In this document: piece by piece, positions 48,201 to 58,339 of the stretch | How positions within the stretch are numbered: the stretch's first letter is position 1 | Layout: every line of letters begins with the position of its first letter | Source: Haliclona indistincta | Lineage: Eukaryota; Porifera; Demospongiae; Haplosclerida; Chalinidae | Assembly: GCA_964017065.1 (NCBI GenBank) | Contig: OZ024783.1 | Span: 1,552,134 to 1,616,133, forward strand | Length of the DNA: 64,000 nt | Reading direction: 5' to 3' | Position numbers and translations under genes: made by a program | The notes under the pieces: generated by a model | Seen by the model: the letters and a program-made list of their open reading frames with translations, nothing else | What the model was told of the DNA's origin: nothing | The model's database searches: none

Positions 48201-51200
48201 CTGCATTCTCAACAAGTTCCCTCTTCCTCATGTTTCATGTTTAACTCGCTCAATTATACCTTCAAATAATATTCCTCACAACACTATACTATCACACCGA
48301 GGCATCAGCACCGCTTTGGTGCTTCATTCATTCTGTCAGTCTGTCGCAACGATTTCTCGTCGCTCGCTGAAAACTAATCGCTGAAACAAGCAACACGGGT
48401 AGAAATTGATACTTGCTCGGATTTGTATTCTCAGAAGTTTGATTTTAAAGCTTAGTGCGTAAGTTACCGCGTGAATTGCTCACGGCTGGTTCAGTTTTGT
48501 AGCGCACGCTGAAAGTTAACCTCTGAAACTAGCAATGCAAGTAGTACAATGTATTATCTCGCTCTAGAACATGTGAAAACTTTATACGAAGCTTTGTTCG
48601 TGAGTTATGGCGCAATTTGCTCAAATGCTCGCGATAGAGCTGTTGCTGGCGATCTGGAAAGGCAAAGCTATCCACAGTTGACTACCTAGAAGCTTATAGG
48701 TTAGAATTTCACTACAGGATAGCAGCGCAGGTCCAGAGAAATTGTGTGAGCAAGCTATGGAAGCTATCTAGTATGCATGGGCTGTATGTTGTACTGAACA
48801 TTGTAGACACGCCCAGTTGAATTGTGGTCAGCACTGATTGGCTTCTGATTGCATAATGCTGTACAGAAAGGCTGCAGTTTATTGTGTGTTTTATAAGTTG
48901 TCAGCCACTAACATAGTGTTCAACTAGCAACAGCAGACTTTCATTACTGCTTGTGTATTTCAGTTCAGCATATTTAGTCAGACAGGCATGTATGCATAAC
49001 ATTCCACCGAGGCATAAGCACCTTCGGTGCCTAGTTATAACAGCGATAATGCAATCGCAATAACAATAACAACATCAATAACAATAATACAATAACAATC
49101 GCCGTCCTCACTTTTCGCCATCCCTGCATAATTAGTAAATCTCTGCTGGGAACAAGGCTAATAATTATTATGATTTTGAGGCATATTTCATGTCATTTGC
49201 AATTATTGTTACAAAATTGAGAATGTGTAGTGTATTATCACCTTAATAATTATTTTTGATATCGGCTGTAGTCGCTGATAAATATTGTCACCACTGTCGA
49301 AGATAAACTATTGAAGGTATAACTTTTTTCTCTTTTGAAACTGCTCTTGAGATTATATGTTTAGGCAAATGCTTCCAATTTAGTCCAATTCTTGTCTCTA
49401 CTGGATAAAACAGCTCTTAATCTCAGACGGAACAGAACCATAACAGCAAAATTAATACGTATGCGTATAAATTAGCTTGTACTACCATGTATTAAATCTC
49501 TCTCCTGCATCATAGGAGCAAGAATAAGGGAAGTGTTTCCTGGTAGTGGGCGTGTTACTGGTATACAAGTTGACAACAACTACATTTCCCTACCTGATGA
49601 AATATTTGAAAACATATCTGAATCAGGTATCCTGCTCATTTCGAAAACTGAAAAATGTATAATTAATTTTTTGTTTAAAGCATTTGTTGTATCTTATTAT
49701 TTTGAGAACATCTCTAATCTACTGCCTGAGGGAGCTCAAGAGTAAGCTCAGCAAGTCCTAGTGAAAATATGATTTTTTACAAACTCTAGGCCTGTTTCTC
49801 CAGTAATATCTTCCACTCTGGATTGCAATGGATGCAAAACCAGTGATCTGTCTGAGAATGTGACTATTTTCTTTGATTTAAATCAATCTCCTAGTCAAAC
49901 CAATGTTGCTAAATGTGTGTTCGCTGATATAGAGTGAGTCTATAGACAACCCTTATAATATAATGTATGAAAGCTATTGGTTTCCGATCATACAGGAGAG
50001 GGGTTGGTGCTAACTTTTGGAACGATAGTGGTTGTAATACAATACATTTTGAGAATGGTTCTGTGATGTGCTCGTGCAACCATCTCACACACTTTGGTGT
50101 TCTCTTTGACACTGGAGGCGAGCCAGTTAGTGACTTTGTGCATTTAAACCAATTGAGAATCGTATTATTCATCCGCATTTTGTTTCAGGAAGATGAAGGA
50201 CTGAAAATCTTTGGGCGAGTCCTTTCATCCATTTCACTGGTGTTATTGTTGGCTACCATTCTCACATTTGTACTGCACAAGTCAGTGATGGGTTGCTACT
50301 ATACCATTAAATCATCTTGATCATGAACCTTGCCTTGCAAGAATACCACAAATGCAAACTCCTACAGAATTTTGTGCCAAAACAGCCTTTAACTCTATTT
50401 CCCTGTGCAAAAGTTTCATGCTTACAACATGCGCAGAAATTGTTATTCAGTGGAACCACTCTTATAGAGGACACCCCTCATCCTTCTATAATGGATACTT
50501 ACTGAATCCCAAATAATAACCCCATAATGTATAGTAAACCCCTGACCAGAGAACACCCTCTATAATGGACGATTTTTGTTGGTCCCAATGGTGTCCGCCT
50601 TAGAGAGGTTCGATTATTTCTATCTAAACAGGTCTCTGTGGAACATGCATAACTACGTTCACTGTATGTTGTGTGGTAGCATGTTCACTGCCCTGCTGCT
50701 CTTTATAGTTGGAACAGATGACGTAACTGGGAATGAGGTAAAGATTGACAAAGCTTATTATTACATGCATGTTCTCTTCTTACTGCATGCATGTATATAC
50801 CCTCCTGCATGCAGGCTCTCTGTTCAGCCATTGCTGTGTTGGTTCACTACTTTTTATGGTGATGTTCATGTGGATGCTAATGGAGGGTGTGGTCTTGTAC
50901 TTAAAATTAGTCGTAGTTTTGATCACACATCATAAACGCTACATCATTTTCTTCACCATTGCAAGTTTTGGTAAGTTAATCAAATTTAGAATCAAATACT
51001 TCTGATGGTGCTTATGTACACATGTGTAGGTATACCATTGTTATACATGATTCTAGTGGTACCTCTTGGATTCTTAGTCAACACTGAACACATTATTGGA
51101 TATCACTATGGTTACTACAGTGATTCTAGCACGCCAGTTCGAACGTAAGATGTTTTGAGTAGTAATTCATACTTCAGCATGATATCACAGGTGTTCGTTG

Positions 51201-52271
51201 AGGAATTACTTCATTTGGGCCTTCATTGCTCCTATCGTCCTTGTCATACTGGTAACCAAGCAATTGCATATAGTATTGTTATGCATAAGATAATGAATAG
51301 TAGTACAAATGAGAAGATACAATAATATTAATGATTGGATTCAAATTTCTACATGTGTAGGTTAATATAGGGTTCATAATAATGGCTCTTGTTATAATGT
51401 GTCGACATATGAAGAAACAAGAAAAGAAGTTAAAAACAGACACAGCAAAGTATGTATACCTTTTATAGCGCGCACATTACCCACTGGGCAAAGAAGATCA
51501 TATACCTTCCAGAGAGCAAAATAGGAAGGGGTGAGAGTTGTGAGTCAACCTCACCAATAAACTATGAAGAGTGCGCAAATCGCCCTTATTTATCCTATAG
51601 AAACCTACAGACATCAGTGGCATTGTGGTTGCCATGGTACAAGTCAGTTATACCATGCCTACCTGTGGTGTATCATGAATACACTCAGCAATAACCATTA
51701 CTCTCTTGGGATTAATAGTTATTGCTTCGTGTATTCGTGATACACCACGGGTAGGCATGGTATAACATATACATATACATAACGACTATTATACTGTATT
51801 ATTATACCGACCTATATACATCTTATATTTTGATCTATATAATTCCTGTTTTCTCACGCATGCAGGCACTGGTTAAAAGTGATTATATCCCTGGCGATAG
51901 TTATGGGGATAGGGTGGCTTGGTACAATAGTCTTATATAGTAGTAATCATAATCGTGTGATCGCTTACATCATGACTGGTTTCATTGCTTCTCAAGGCGT
52001 GTTTATATTCATCTTGCTAGTTCCTCTATCCAAACAGGTGTGCCGTGGCACTATAACTACTACCTCTCATAAAATCTGTTCTAACCTCATTAGGTACGAG
52101 ATGCTTACATCAACTGGTGGAGAAAAGCTTGGACACGATTGTCTACCAGCTGTGATCGTCTTTCAGCTAAAACCTCTTCAGTAAGCTGCCATTTTTCTTG
52201 AATATAAAATTATAGGCACGTCTCATTATTAAACTTTTTAGCCTATGAACTCAAAAGAGAATGGAGTGTGA
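42210..52271 (+). CDS. Receptor G: adhesion-type GPCR split by two large intron insertions
   Basis: The same ~21-exon plan as A and B, spread over 10 kb. Signal exon 42210 (MMRRLVFLSCS...), Cys-rich ectodomain to about 43187. A 2.4-kb insertion (43230-45655) follows in the next intron. The ectodomain resumes at about 45798 and a GAIN exon lies at about 45934-46086. A 2.9-kb insertion (46110-49036) follows. Then come GAIN exons from about 49272, GPS (about 49996-50124) CSCNHLTHFGVLFDTGGEP, and helices from about 50190 to 52038 (TM3 FMWMLMEGVVLY). The tail ends MNSKENGV. Coding exons on both sides keep matching frames, so the gene could still be spliced. It shares a MITE (50446-50612) and an intron 6 insertion with B, its sister copy. 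Confidence 0.7.
43230..43575. mobile_element. Large foldback element (~165-bp arms) in receptor G
   Basis: Arms run from AAAAGATTTCTATCGAAATC to its complement GATTTCGATAGAAATCTTTT and include AGACCATAGATCCCTACATC / GATGTAGGGATCTATGGTCT. Partial copies lie at 29240 and 61978. Confidence 0.85.
43944..44092. mobile_element. 149-bp MITE
   Basis: ~28-bp inverted ends: CTTGCATAACGGAAGCGAAA at the left and TTTCGCTTCCGTTATGCAAG at the right. No coding content. Confidence 0.85.
44270..45275. repeat. ~1 kb palindrome with ~450-500-bp arms
   Basis: The left arm (about 44270-44710) and right arm (about 44810-45270) are inverted copies with roughly 10 percent differences. The centre (44748-44797) is itself a near-perfect hairpin (CCATCTGGCTCAAAAA / TTTTTGAGCCAGATGG). 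Each arm has a ~70-codon frame (VSPNLVKSAIGLLQHNV ... KLRR, stop) followed by a GAATAAAAAGC polyadenylation-like signal. Differences fall without breaking either frame. Confidence 0.8.
46121..49036. mobile_element. Tandem array of three GCCTCGGTGG-type elements
   Basis: Two partial starts (46121 and 46181, TATGCCTCGGTGGGCGGAGC) lead into copy 1, ending at about 46943 (CCACCGAGGCATAAGCACC). Copy 2 (46944-48325) has a longer centre with an ORF. Copy 3 (48326-49036) closely matches copy 1. Copies are joined head to tail through one shared end, without a full second start. The same family sits at 33829-34536. Confidence 0.7.
47408..47800 (+). CDS. ORF with signal-like start and 2A-like motif (non-LTR retroelement type)
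   Basis: A 131-codon frame with a basic N-terminal part, a hydrophobic stretch (ALATLLLCLLRA), a second one (ATIFFLLLIAG) and directly after it DVEVNPGP (47687-47710), which fits the 2A ribosome-skipping consensus D-V/I-E-x-N-P-G-P. Such motifs after a hydrophobic leader are known at the N termini of CR1/L2-type non-LTR retrotransposon proteins and some NLR proteins in invertebrates. The frame ends 30 codons later. No endonuclease or reverse transcriptase follows within the element, so this looks like a captured or truncated 5' end. Skipping activity is inferred from the motif only. Confidence 0.55.
   Translation: MIKDFKFITLRSIKMTSHRVRSRPRHILALATLLLCLLRAQQAFVEDVSVVHIPTFLAVSSLNTRSVLRTRPCFYHSRRPYSATIFFLLLIAGDVEVNPGPLDNRPVPTRGDSLPVLATGNSQPAPASML
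50446..50612. mobile_element. Small inverted-repeat element in G intron
   Basis: Same position and family as 16707-16855 in receptor B, with imperfect inverted ends around GGAACCACTCTTATAGAGGAC and GTCCGCCTTAGAGAGGTTC. Confidence 0.7.
51640..51770. mobile_element. Foldback insertion in G intron
   Basis: Arms GTTATACCATGCCTACC...GTGTATCATGAATACAC and the complement GTGTATTCGTGATACACC...GGTAGGCATGGTATAAC around a ~45-bp centre. The block 51470-51640 beside it is also absent from the matching intron of B. Confidence 0.75.
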
Positions 52272-53214
52272 TGAACAGCACCACAGTTCTTAAAACAGTT
52301 CACTTTCAATTAATCGTATCATTCACTATTGTTTTAATTTTGTGTTTTTACCCTGAGAATCTAATGATGCACGAATGATACACTTTACCGACAATACCAT
52401 GTCATGACTTTTTCACTACTACTTTCACACTTACTAATGATACACTTATATATTATGGGATGTTTTTACTGCGATAGAAGAAGGAACAAAAGAACAATAT
52501 TTTACGGCAGAGTTTCACTATAATTATATCAGAGCCACAACTTAGAGTCGGTAGGTCTATTTACTGGTAGGTAAATAGACTGGAATACTGGAATACTGGT
52601 TTACTGGTCTAGTAGGTCTATTTACTGGGCTGGGAAGTATGATACTCACCACTTCAGGCTGTGGAAGACTCCTCATGTACTCCTTGATCATCCTAGCTCT
52701 ACCTGCTATCAGATGGATTTATAGATGCCCAAGACATGTGAGTATTATCGATAAACGTGTATATCTATCTCTGCGAATATTCATCTTTTAACTTGGTACT
52801 GTAGCTTGAAGCATCTCTATATAAACCTAAAGCGTGTTTTTGTACATTATAATAATACTCTAGTGTGTATACTCACTTATATTTTTTCTAAACATATACA
52901 CCAGCTATAATAGTCACTTTTGCTTAAGTAAAGAAAAATGACAAAATATTTGACAGTGCACAATAAAAAATATAGCCTCTATATAGACTTATAATTAAAG
53001 ACTTATATACACAATAATATTATAGATTTATTAATACTACAAAAGTTTGTAAAGAACAAATGCAGTGACTTAATAGTTAAAGCGTCATCACACTGTTCTC
53101 TCCTGAGATTATTGGCTACAAAAATTATAATAAAAATTATAATAATAATATTATAGGTTAGTGAGGTATTATTGGTTGGAATATTTTTATGTTCGCCGGG
53201 AAATTGATTCTTGG
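52272..53214. other. Intergenic stretch downstream of G
   Basis: The first 400 bp match the 3' flanks of A and B. An orphan signal exon relic (about 52665-52738, related to 11987-12060 but without a clean frame) follows. Positions 52750-53214 are AT-rich with no coding signal. Confidence 0.55.
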
Positions 53215-53500
53215 TGGTAAATAATTTTCACATCTTTGAAGCCTTTTCCATGACTATTTAATGTAAGCATCTCTCACCTAAGTATGATGCTACCTAAATA
53301 TGATATTTTGCTAGAGGAACTAGCAAGATGAATAAAATTAATATTGATTCCTTGACAAGAAATAAAACTATTTAGGATGTACACGATCACAGCAATGTGA
53401 ATGAAATGCGCGAAAATAATTTGAAAAATCCATCCTAGGTCCAGTACAATCACATGTGAGATGCTCAATTTGAACAAGTGCCTTGTCAAAGTAGATTTTA
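53215..53500 (-). pseudogene. Minus-strand adhesion GPCR relic (TM6-TM7 and tail)
   Basis: On the minus strand, about 53480-53310 encodes RHLFKLSISHVIVLDLGW then a helix ending FISCQGI, matching TM6-TM7 of C and D (RHLLKVTISLIII ... VSCQGIFIF). Next to it (about 53280-53215) an acceptor leads into VRDAYIK, as in the receptors' VRDAYINWW, but with a TAG right after. No other exons on this strand. Confidence 0.65.
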
Positions 53501-53579
53501 TCTTACACAACTCTATACTGAGCTCTCTCATTAGTCATTCTAATAATAATGATTACCAACTTCATGAAGATACTAACCC

Positions 53580-53928
53580 TTCTACTTCACATAATAAAAT
53601 AGTTAGACAATAGCTCATAGGTATAGCAGGTTTCATAGTTTAATAAGTTCACACCAAAGTTTTCCTTGACGGGAAGAGTTGATCGGCACTTTAGTGTCTC
53701 TATAAGATCTGAGAGTGATTTTTAGACCTTTTAGTCTATCTGGAGATACCAAAGCAGCATTTAATTAACTTTCAGAAAAAGGGGATGCTGGGGTTAGGGT
53801 GGAAATCCCCCCTTTCCCTAGGTACCTTATGAAACCACCCCAGTGTGGAACCTCTCTAAGGCGGACATCATTGGGACCAACAATATTGTTCGTTGTAGAG
53901 AGGGTGTCCTCTGGTCAGGGGTTAATTG
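53580..53928. repeat. S-gene intron relic plus dispersed element
   Basis: Closely matches S2 about 5550-5870: the CACACCAAAGTTTTCCTTGACG block and the GGAACCTCTCTAAGGCGG element half. The element's other half resumes at about 55262, beyond the inserted 53929-55221 element. Confidence 0.7.
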
Positions 53929-55221
53929 GGGCGAGCCTGAGCGAGCCCCACATTGATTGGGACAATGGCCCACGCGGCGGGGAATGAATCTATCTGTCAC
54001 GGGGTAGCGTTTGTCCTTTTCAATGTTCCCGAGAACTAGGAAACGCCCTTTTTAGCACGTGCGCACATTAGAATTTGCTTGGCAATGTTGCAGACGACTC
54101 AGGGACGACAACTTAACAGAGACCTGAAAAGCATTAACTTTTACACGACAAGGCCGCTACTAGAAAGCGACGACGAGTGGCAGAGTCACTTGATCAACGT
54201 GAAAGACGAATGGAGCGACAAAGGACGTCGACGCCGGCGGAAAGCAGTAGCTGCAGCAGAGCAAACAGTCTAATGAGCTTGTGTGAGCAGTAGAAAAGGG
54301 AAGAGCGCTAAACATGTGAGTTCAATTGAAAAACGAGCGATAAGGCTACCGTGGCATAAGAAGCGACTGAGTGCGTGCTCGTGAAGTTATATCTGTAGAG
54401 ATCGATCGACGAGCACATGCAGGGAGAACAAGATCGATATATGTTTGGTCTCTAGAGAGTGGGGGCAAAGGAACAGTAGACTGGAGGGAATGAGAGAACA
54501 TCAGCGAGAAGTTAGGTCTGTAGAGAGCAGACTACACCATTCTACACACAGTCAGCTCTAAACAGTATATGTAAATTCCATATAAAGAAATATTCATGTT
54601 CACATTCCAGACAAAAAATGTTATTAACTATTACAAACTATGTGATTATTCACTAGGCTGCATCAATCATTCACTAGATCAACCTTTCTTCTCTCCTCCT
54701 TCCATCACCATATCTGAACATAACCAAACTATTAAACTGCACTGATTCTATTCCGCACCATCAACAAACCCATTAGCACTGTTAAAATTAATACATTATT
54801 GCTGTGATGAAACTGGTCACAGTGACATAATAGAAACAGATAGACTTACAGGCCCGGCGCACCCAACAGGGCAGACCCGGCACGTGCCGGACCAATAATT
54901 AAATTTTTGGCCCACGATTATACAAAAGCACTTTTCTTACGTTGCCACGAGCTAAACTGTGGCCATTGTCGCTCTACGAGTCAGTATAAACGTGTTTCTT
55001 AGACAGAGACTCTCGTCACACGCAATAAATATGAATATTAATCAGCTGCCGGTCCAATGAAAATTTGCTTCCGCCCGGGCCTGACTTATCTAATAAAATC
55101 TGGACTCACCACATAACCTGGTGAGGGCCTGGTGAGAATAATAACTAATAAGTCATCTGTAAGTCATACACATCTATACACTAACGAGGCTAAGTTACAT
55201 CAATGCTCAGGCTCGCCCCTG
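53929..55221. mobile_element. 1.3 kb inverted-repeat element interrupting an S relic
   Basis: Begins GGGGCGAGCCTGAGCG and ends GCTCAGGCTCGCCCC. It holds one short open frame (54079-54273: basic, ending RRRRRKAVAAAEQTV) that I do not recognise, and a nested MITE. S-intron sequence continues on either side, so it inserted into the relic. Confidence 0.7.
54849..55083. mobile_element. 235-bp MITE nested in the 1.3 kb element
   Basis: Ends CAGGCCCGG and CCGGGCCTG, flanked by the 5-bp repeat ACTTA (54844-54848 and 55084-55088). Confidence 0.8.
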
Positions 55222-55491
55222 CCATTCCATGAATGTACTAGTTATATTTGTACATGTCATTGTGGGTTATATTTGGGATTCAGTAATATAAGTGTCCATT
55301 ATAGAGGGATGAGGGGTGTCTTCTAAGAGGTAGTATATTTATTGTTGTGCACATCTTGCTCTGTTGAAATTCACTTTTGGCGCATATAGCTAGCTAATGC
55401 TACTGGTGGTGTATGCTAAATAGATATTGAGTTCAAGCTCACTTTCCAAAAACTACTGTGTTTGCACAATCCTCTATGTCTCTCTCTTTAG

Positions 55492-55893
55492 GTAGATGCG
55501 CTTTACTGTTCAATTAAACTCACAGTGCTTCCACGTCAACAGGTCATTCTTGACAAAACGAACTGTGTTCCATCCACCTTGCCCTCTCAATCCGGCTCGC
55601 CCTTTACTTCAGTCGCTTACAGAAAATTGCTGCCGGCACCGGCCTCATATTTAGTTGTTCTGTTGAAAGTGGCTACTCAGGATTGACTTGTCGAGGCCTA
55701 AATCACCACATGGATTTAACCATTATTCCTTGTGCCTCGCCTCCGGCGTTCAATGTGATGCTGTTCAACTCATCGAATGCTTTGATCTATAACAAGAACA
55801 TCGCAAACCAGACCACTATACCTATTACAGGAGGGGTTGGGATTAATTTACAACTGAAGGAGTCACAGGATGGTGTGAGGATGAAGGTATATT
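55492..55893 (+). pseudogene. S8: relic of S exon 4 next to the gap
   Basis: A TTTAG acceptor and exon 4 text (VDALYCSIKLTVLPRQQ; later ASPPAFNVMLFNSSNALIY) are present, with a ~20-nt deletion after CCCTTTACTTCA and loss of the CNRL Cys. The sequence then enters the pyrimidine intron and the assembly gap, so later exons may be hidden. Confidence 0.65.
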
Positions 55894-55938
55894 TAGAGAA
55901 AGGGATCTATCAATTGTCCAACTTGCTTCAATTCTCCC

Positions 55939-56138
55939 NNNNNNNNNNNNNNNNNNNNNNNNNNNNNNNNNNNNNNNNNNNNNNNNNNNNNNNNNNNNNN
56001 NNNNNNNNNNNNNNNNNNNNNNNNNNNNNNNNNNNNNNNNNNNNNNNNNNNNNNNNNNNNNNNNNNNNNNNNNNNNNNNNNNNNNNNNNNNNNNNNNNNN
56101 NNNNNNNNNNNNNNNNNNNNNNNNNNNNNNNNNNNNNN
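55939..56138. other. Assembly gap (200 N)
   Basis: A run of N inside a pyrimidine-rich intron. The right edge continues as a (CTT)n tract (56139-56192). The gap size is probably nominal. Confidence 0.98.
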
Positions 56139-56192
56139 CTTCTTCTTCTTCTTCTTCTTCTTCTTCTTCTTCTTCTTCTCCTTCTTCTCCTT

Positions 56193-56671
56193 CTTCAGAG
56201 AGCCTAGCGCCGTGGCTAGTGAGCTATTCAAGACAAAACCTACACAGAAACTACACTAGTCGTTGGGAGCAGTGCACCTGATATCTATTTAAGCCTAAAA
56301 CACTAGCAGAAGCGAGTATTTTCAAGAAAACAGCGATTTTTGGTCCATAATCAGACTCCATTCTTTTGAACTCCGTTACTAGGTTACGCCTACTCGCGCA
56401 CGCCAGTGTATGTAATTATTCTAATACAAGCGCACCTTAGTACAAATTGCATCATGGCTTGGAACGCGAGTGCTGCTGCCACTAGCTGTGTTCACAGCAG
56501 ACAAGGCTTACTCTAGTGCACGTATGCACTATAGGTTTCCAGGGTTTCCCCCCTTGTAGCCCCACTTAATTAGTATTCATGAGTATTCATAGTAAATTAG
56601 CTAGCTAAACCACGTGCCCTTATCTGAAGCAGCTGGTTTATATGAGCTATTAGGCTAAGCCATGAAGCGAT
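56193..56671. other. Unique spacer left of the transposon
   Basis: No coding sequence or repeat recognised. It ends with the target site TGAAGCGAT at 56663-56671. Confidence 0.5.
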
Positions 56672-56814
56672 TAGCCTCGTGACCAGGCTCGTATTAGAGC
56701 CTGGTTCATACTGCACGCGCATGCGTCAAATTTTCCTGGAATGTCAGGAAACCGTGTTATTATTAGTAAACTGCCGTGTTATGTTGACGTCATCAGAACA
56801 GCTGTAGCTTATGA

Positions 56815-58226
56815 ATGGAAGCTTTTGAAAGCGCCATCTCCCACGCACTTCAGCGCGTCTGTCCGGGAATTACTCCCAAACCAGAACAACTTGATGCCAT
56901 ACGTGCAGTTTACAACGGGAAAGACGTATTCGTATGGCTGCCAACTGGATTTGGGAAGTCATTCTGCTACGAGATGCTCCCGTTTGTGATGGATCACAAG
57001 CTTGGTCGAGTGAGTACTACATGCAGCAGCGTCGTTTTAGTGATCTCGCCCCTTATCGCTCTCATGGTTGACCAAGTTATCAGTTTGAGAAGGCGAGGTA
57101 TTCGAGCAGCAGTACTGAGTACTGGAAGTGGCGTTGAGAAATCACTTATAGCCAGTGAAGAAGACCTTGCAGAGTGTAGCTTATTGTATAGTGCTCCAGA
57201 ATCTCTAGTAATATCTAGATGGAGAGATGTCTTGGAAACTCCTGTGATTTCTAAGAGAATAGTGGCTGTAATTGTTGATGAAGCACACTGCGTGTCAATG
57301 TGGTACGTATATTTATCATGATTATTTTTTATGGTAATGCATGGACTATCAATTCATAGAATCTACTACACTGTATAATTTTATTTAGGAGTAAAGACTT
57401 TAGACCAGCATACGGCCGCCTTCATGAAATCAGGGCACTTATGCCACCATGTACTCCATTGCTTGCTTGTACGGCTACAGCAACCAAGAGCGTCAGGGAG
57501 CAACTAATCGTGAGTCTCAATATGGAAGGGTGTGAGCTAGTGTTCACTTCAGTAGACAGGCCCAATATATACCATGAAGTAAAAGGCCGCACTGACATAA
57601 AGTCTGACATGGAGCCATTTGTGAATAGTTTGAAGAAAAACAAGATCAGTTCTCCACGTGTGATTGTCTATTGCCAATCTCTGAATTTTTGTTCTGACTT
57701 ATATGCACATTTCTTATTTGAACTGGGTGACAGAGCCTACTATCCCATGGGTAGTGAAAAGATCCCTGAAAATCGTGTTATTGCCATGTTTCACTCTCGG
57801 ACCAATGAGGAAAACAAGAAGATTGTGCTAGCTAGCTTGACCAAGCCCAAAGGAACTGTACGGATAGTATTTGCTACTGTAGCATTGGGCATGGGCATTC
57901 ACTTAGCAGATGCAGATACCATATTGCATTACGGTGCCCCAACAAGCATTGATGACTACTGTCAAAGTAGTGGAAGAGGAGGTCGCAGTGGTGGACAAGC
58001 CAAGTCAATAATTTTTTGGAAACCTCGTGACTGCCCACGAAAAAAAGATCCCACTACACCTCATGATCATGAGATGGCTGCTGTAAGAAGCTACCTAGAA
58101 CTTAAAACAACCTGTCGCCGCAAATGGTTACTGGGCTACTTTGGACAATCATCTATGTTTACTGGGGGTGCAAGTTTGTGTTGTGATATTTGTAGTGATG
58201 CATGTCAAACTCTGGATACTCAGTGA
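56815..58226 (+). CDS. RecQ-like DNA helicase of the transposon
   Basis: Two exons (56815-57302 and 57389-58226) give 441 residues. Superfamily 2 RecQ motifs appear in order: Walker A LPTGFGKS (about residue 45), motif Ib/II region VISPLIALM, DEAH box VDEAHCVSMW, SKDFRPAY after the splice, motif III ACTATAT, motif V FATVALGMGI and motif VI QSSGRGGRSG. A Cys cluster near the end (CRRKWLLGYFG, CCDIC) fits the RecQ zinc-binding subdomain. No HRDC or winged-helix domain is evident, so it is shorter than cellular RecQ proteins. It lies inside the element and converges with the transposase gene, 113 bp between stops, with AATAAAG at about 58291 as a likely polyadenylation signal. Presumed to unwind DNA during transposition; that role is inference. 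Confidence 0.85.
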
Positions 58227-58339
58227 TGTAATTTTTGTTATGGACAAAAAGCAATTAATGTATAGTAAACAAAAATTGAATAGTAACAATAATAAAGTAT
58301 GCTGTATACAGTAAACAAAAAACTAATTATAAAATGAAA

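Noticed and set aside
54079..54273. Independent gene encoding a 64-residue basic protein
   Set aside because: It lies wholly inside the 53929-55221 inverted-repeat element, is short, and has no recognisable domain.
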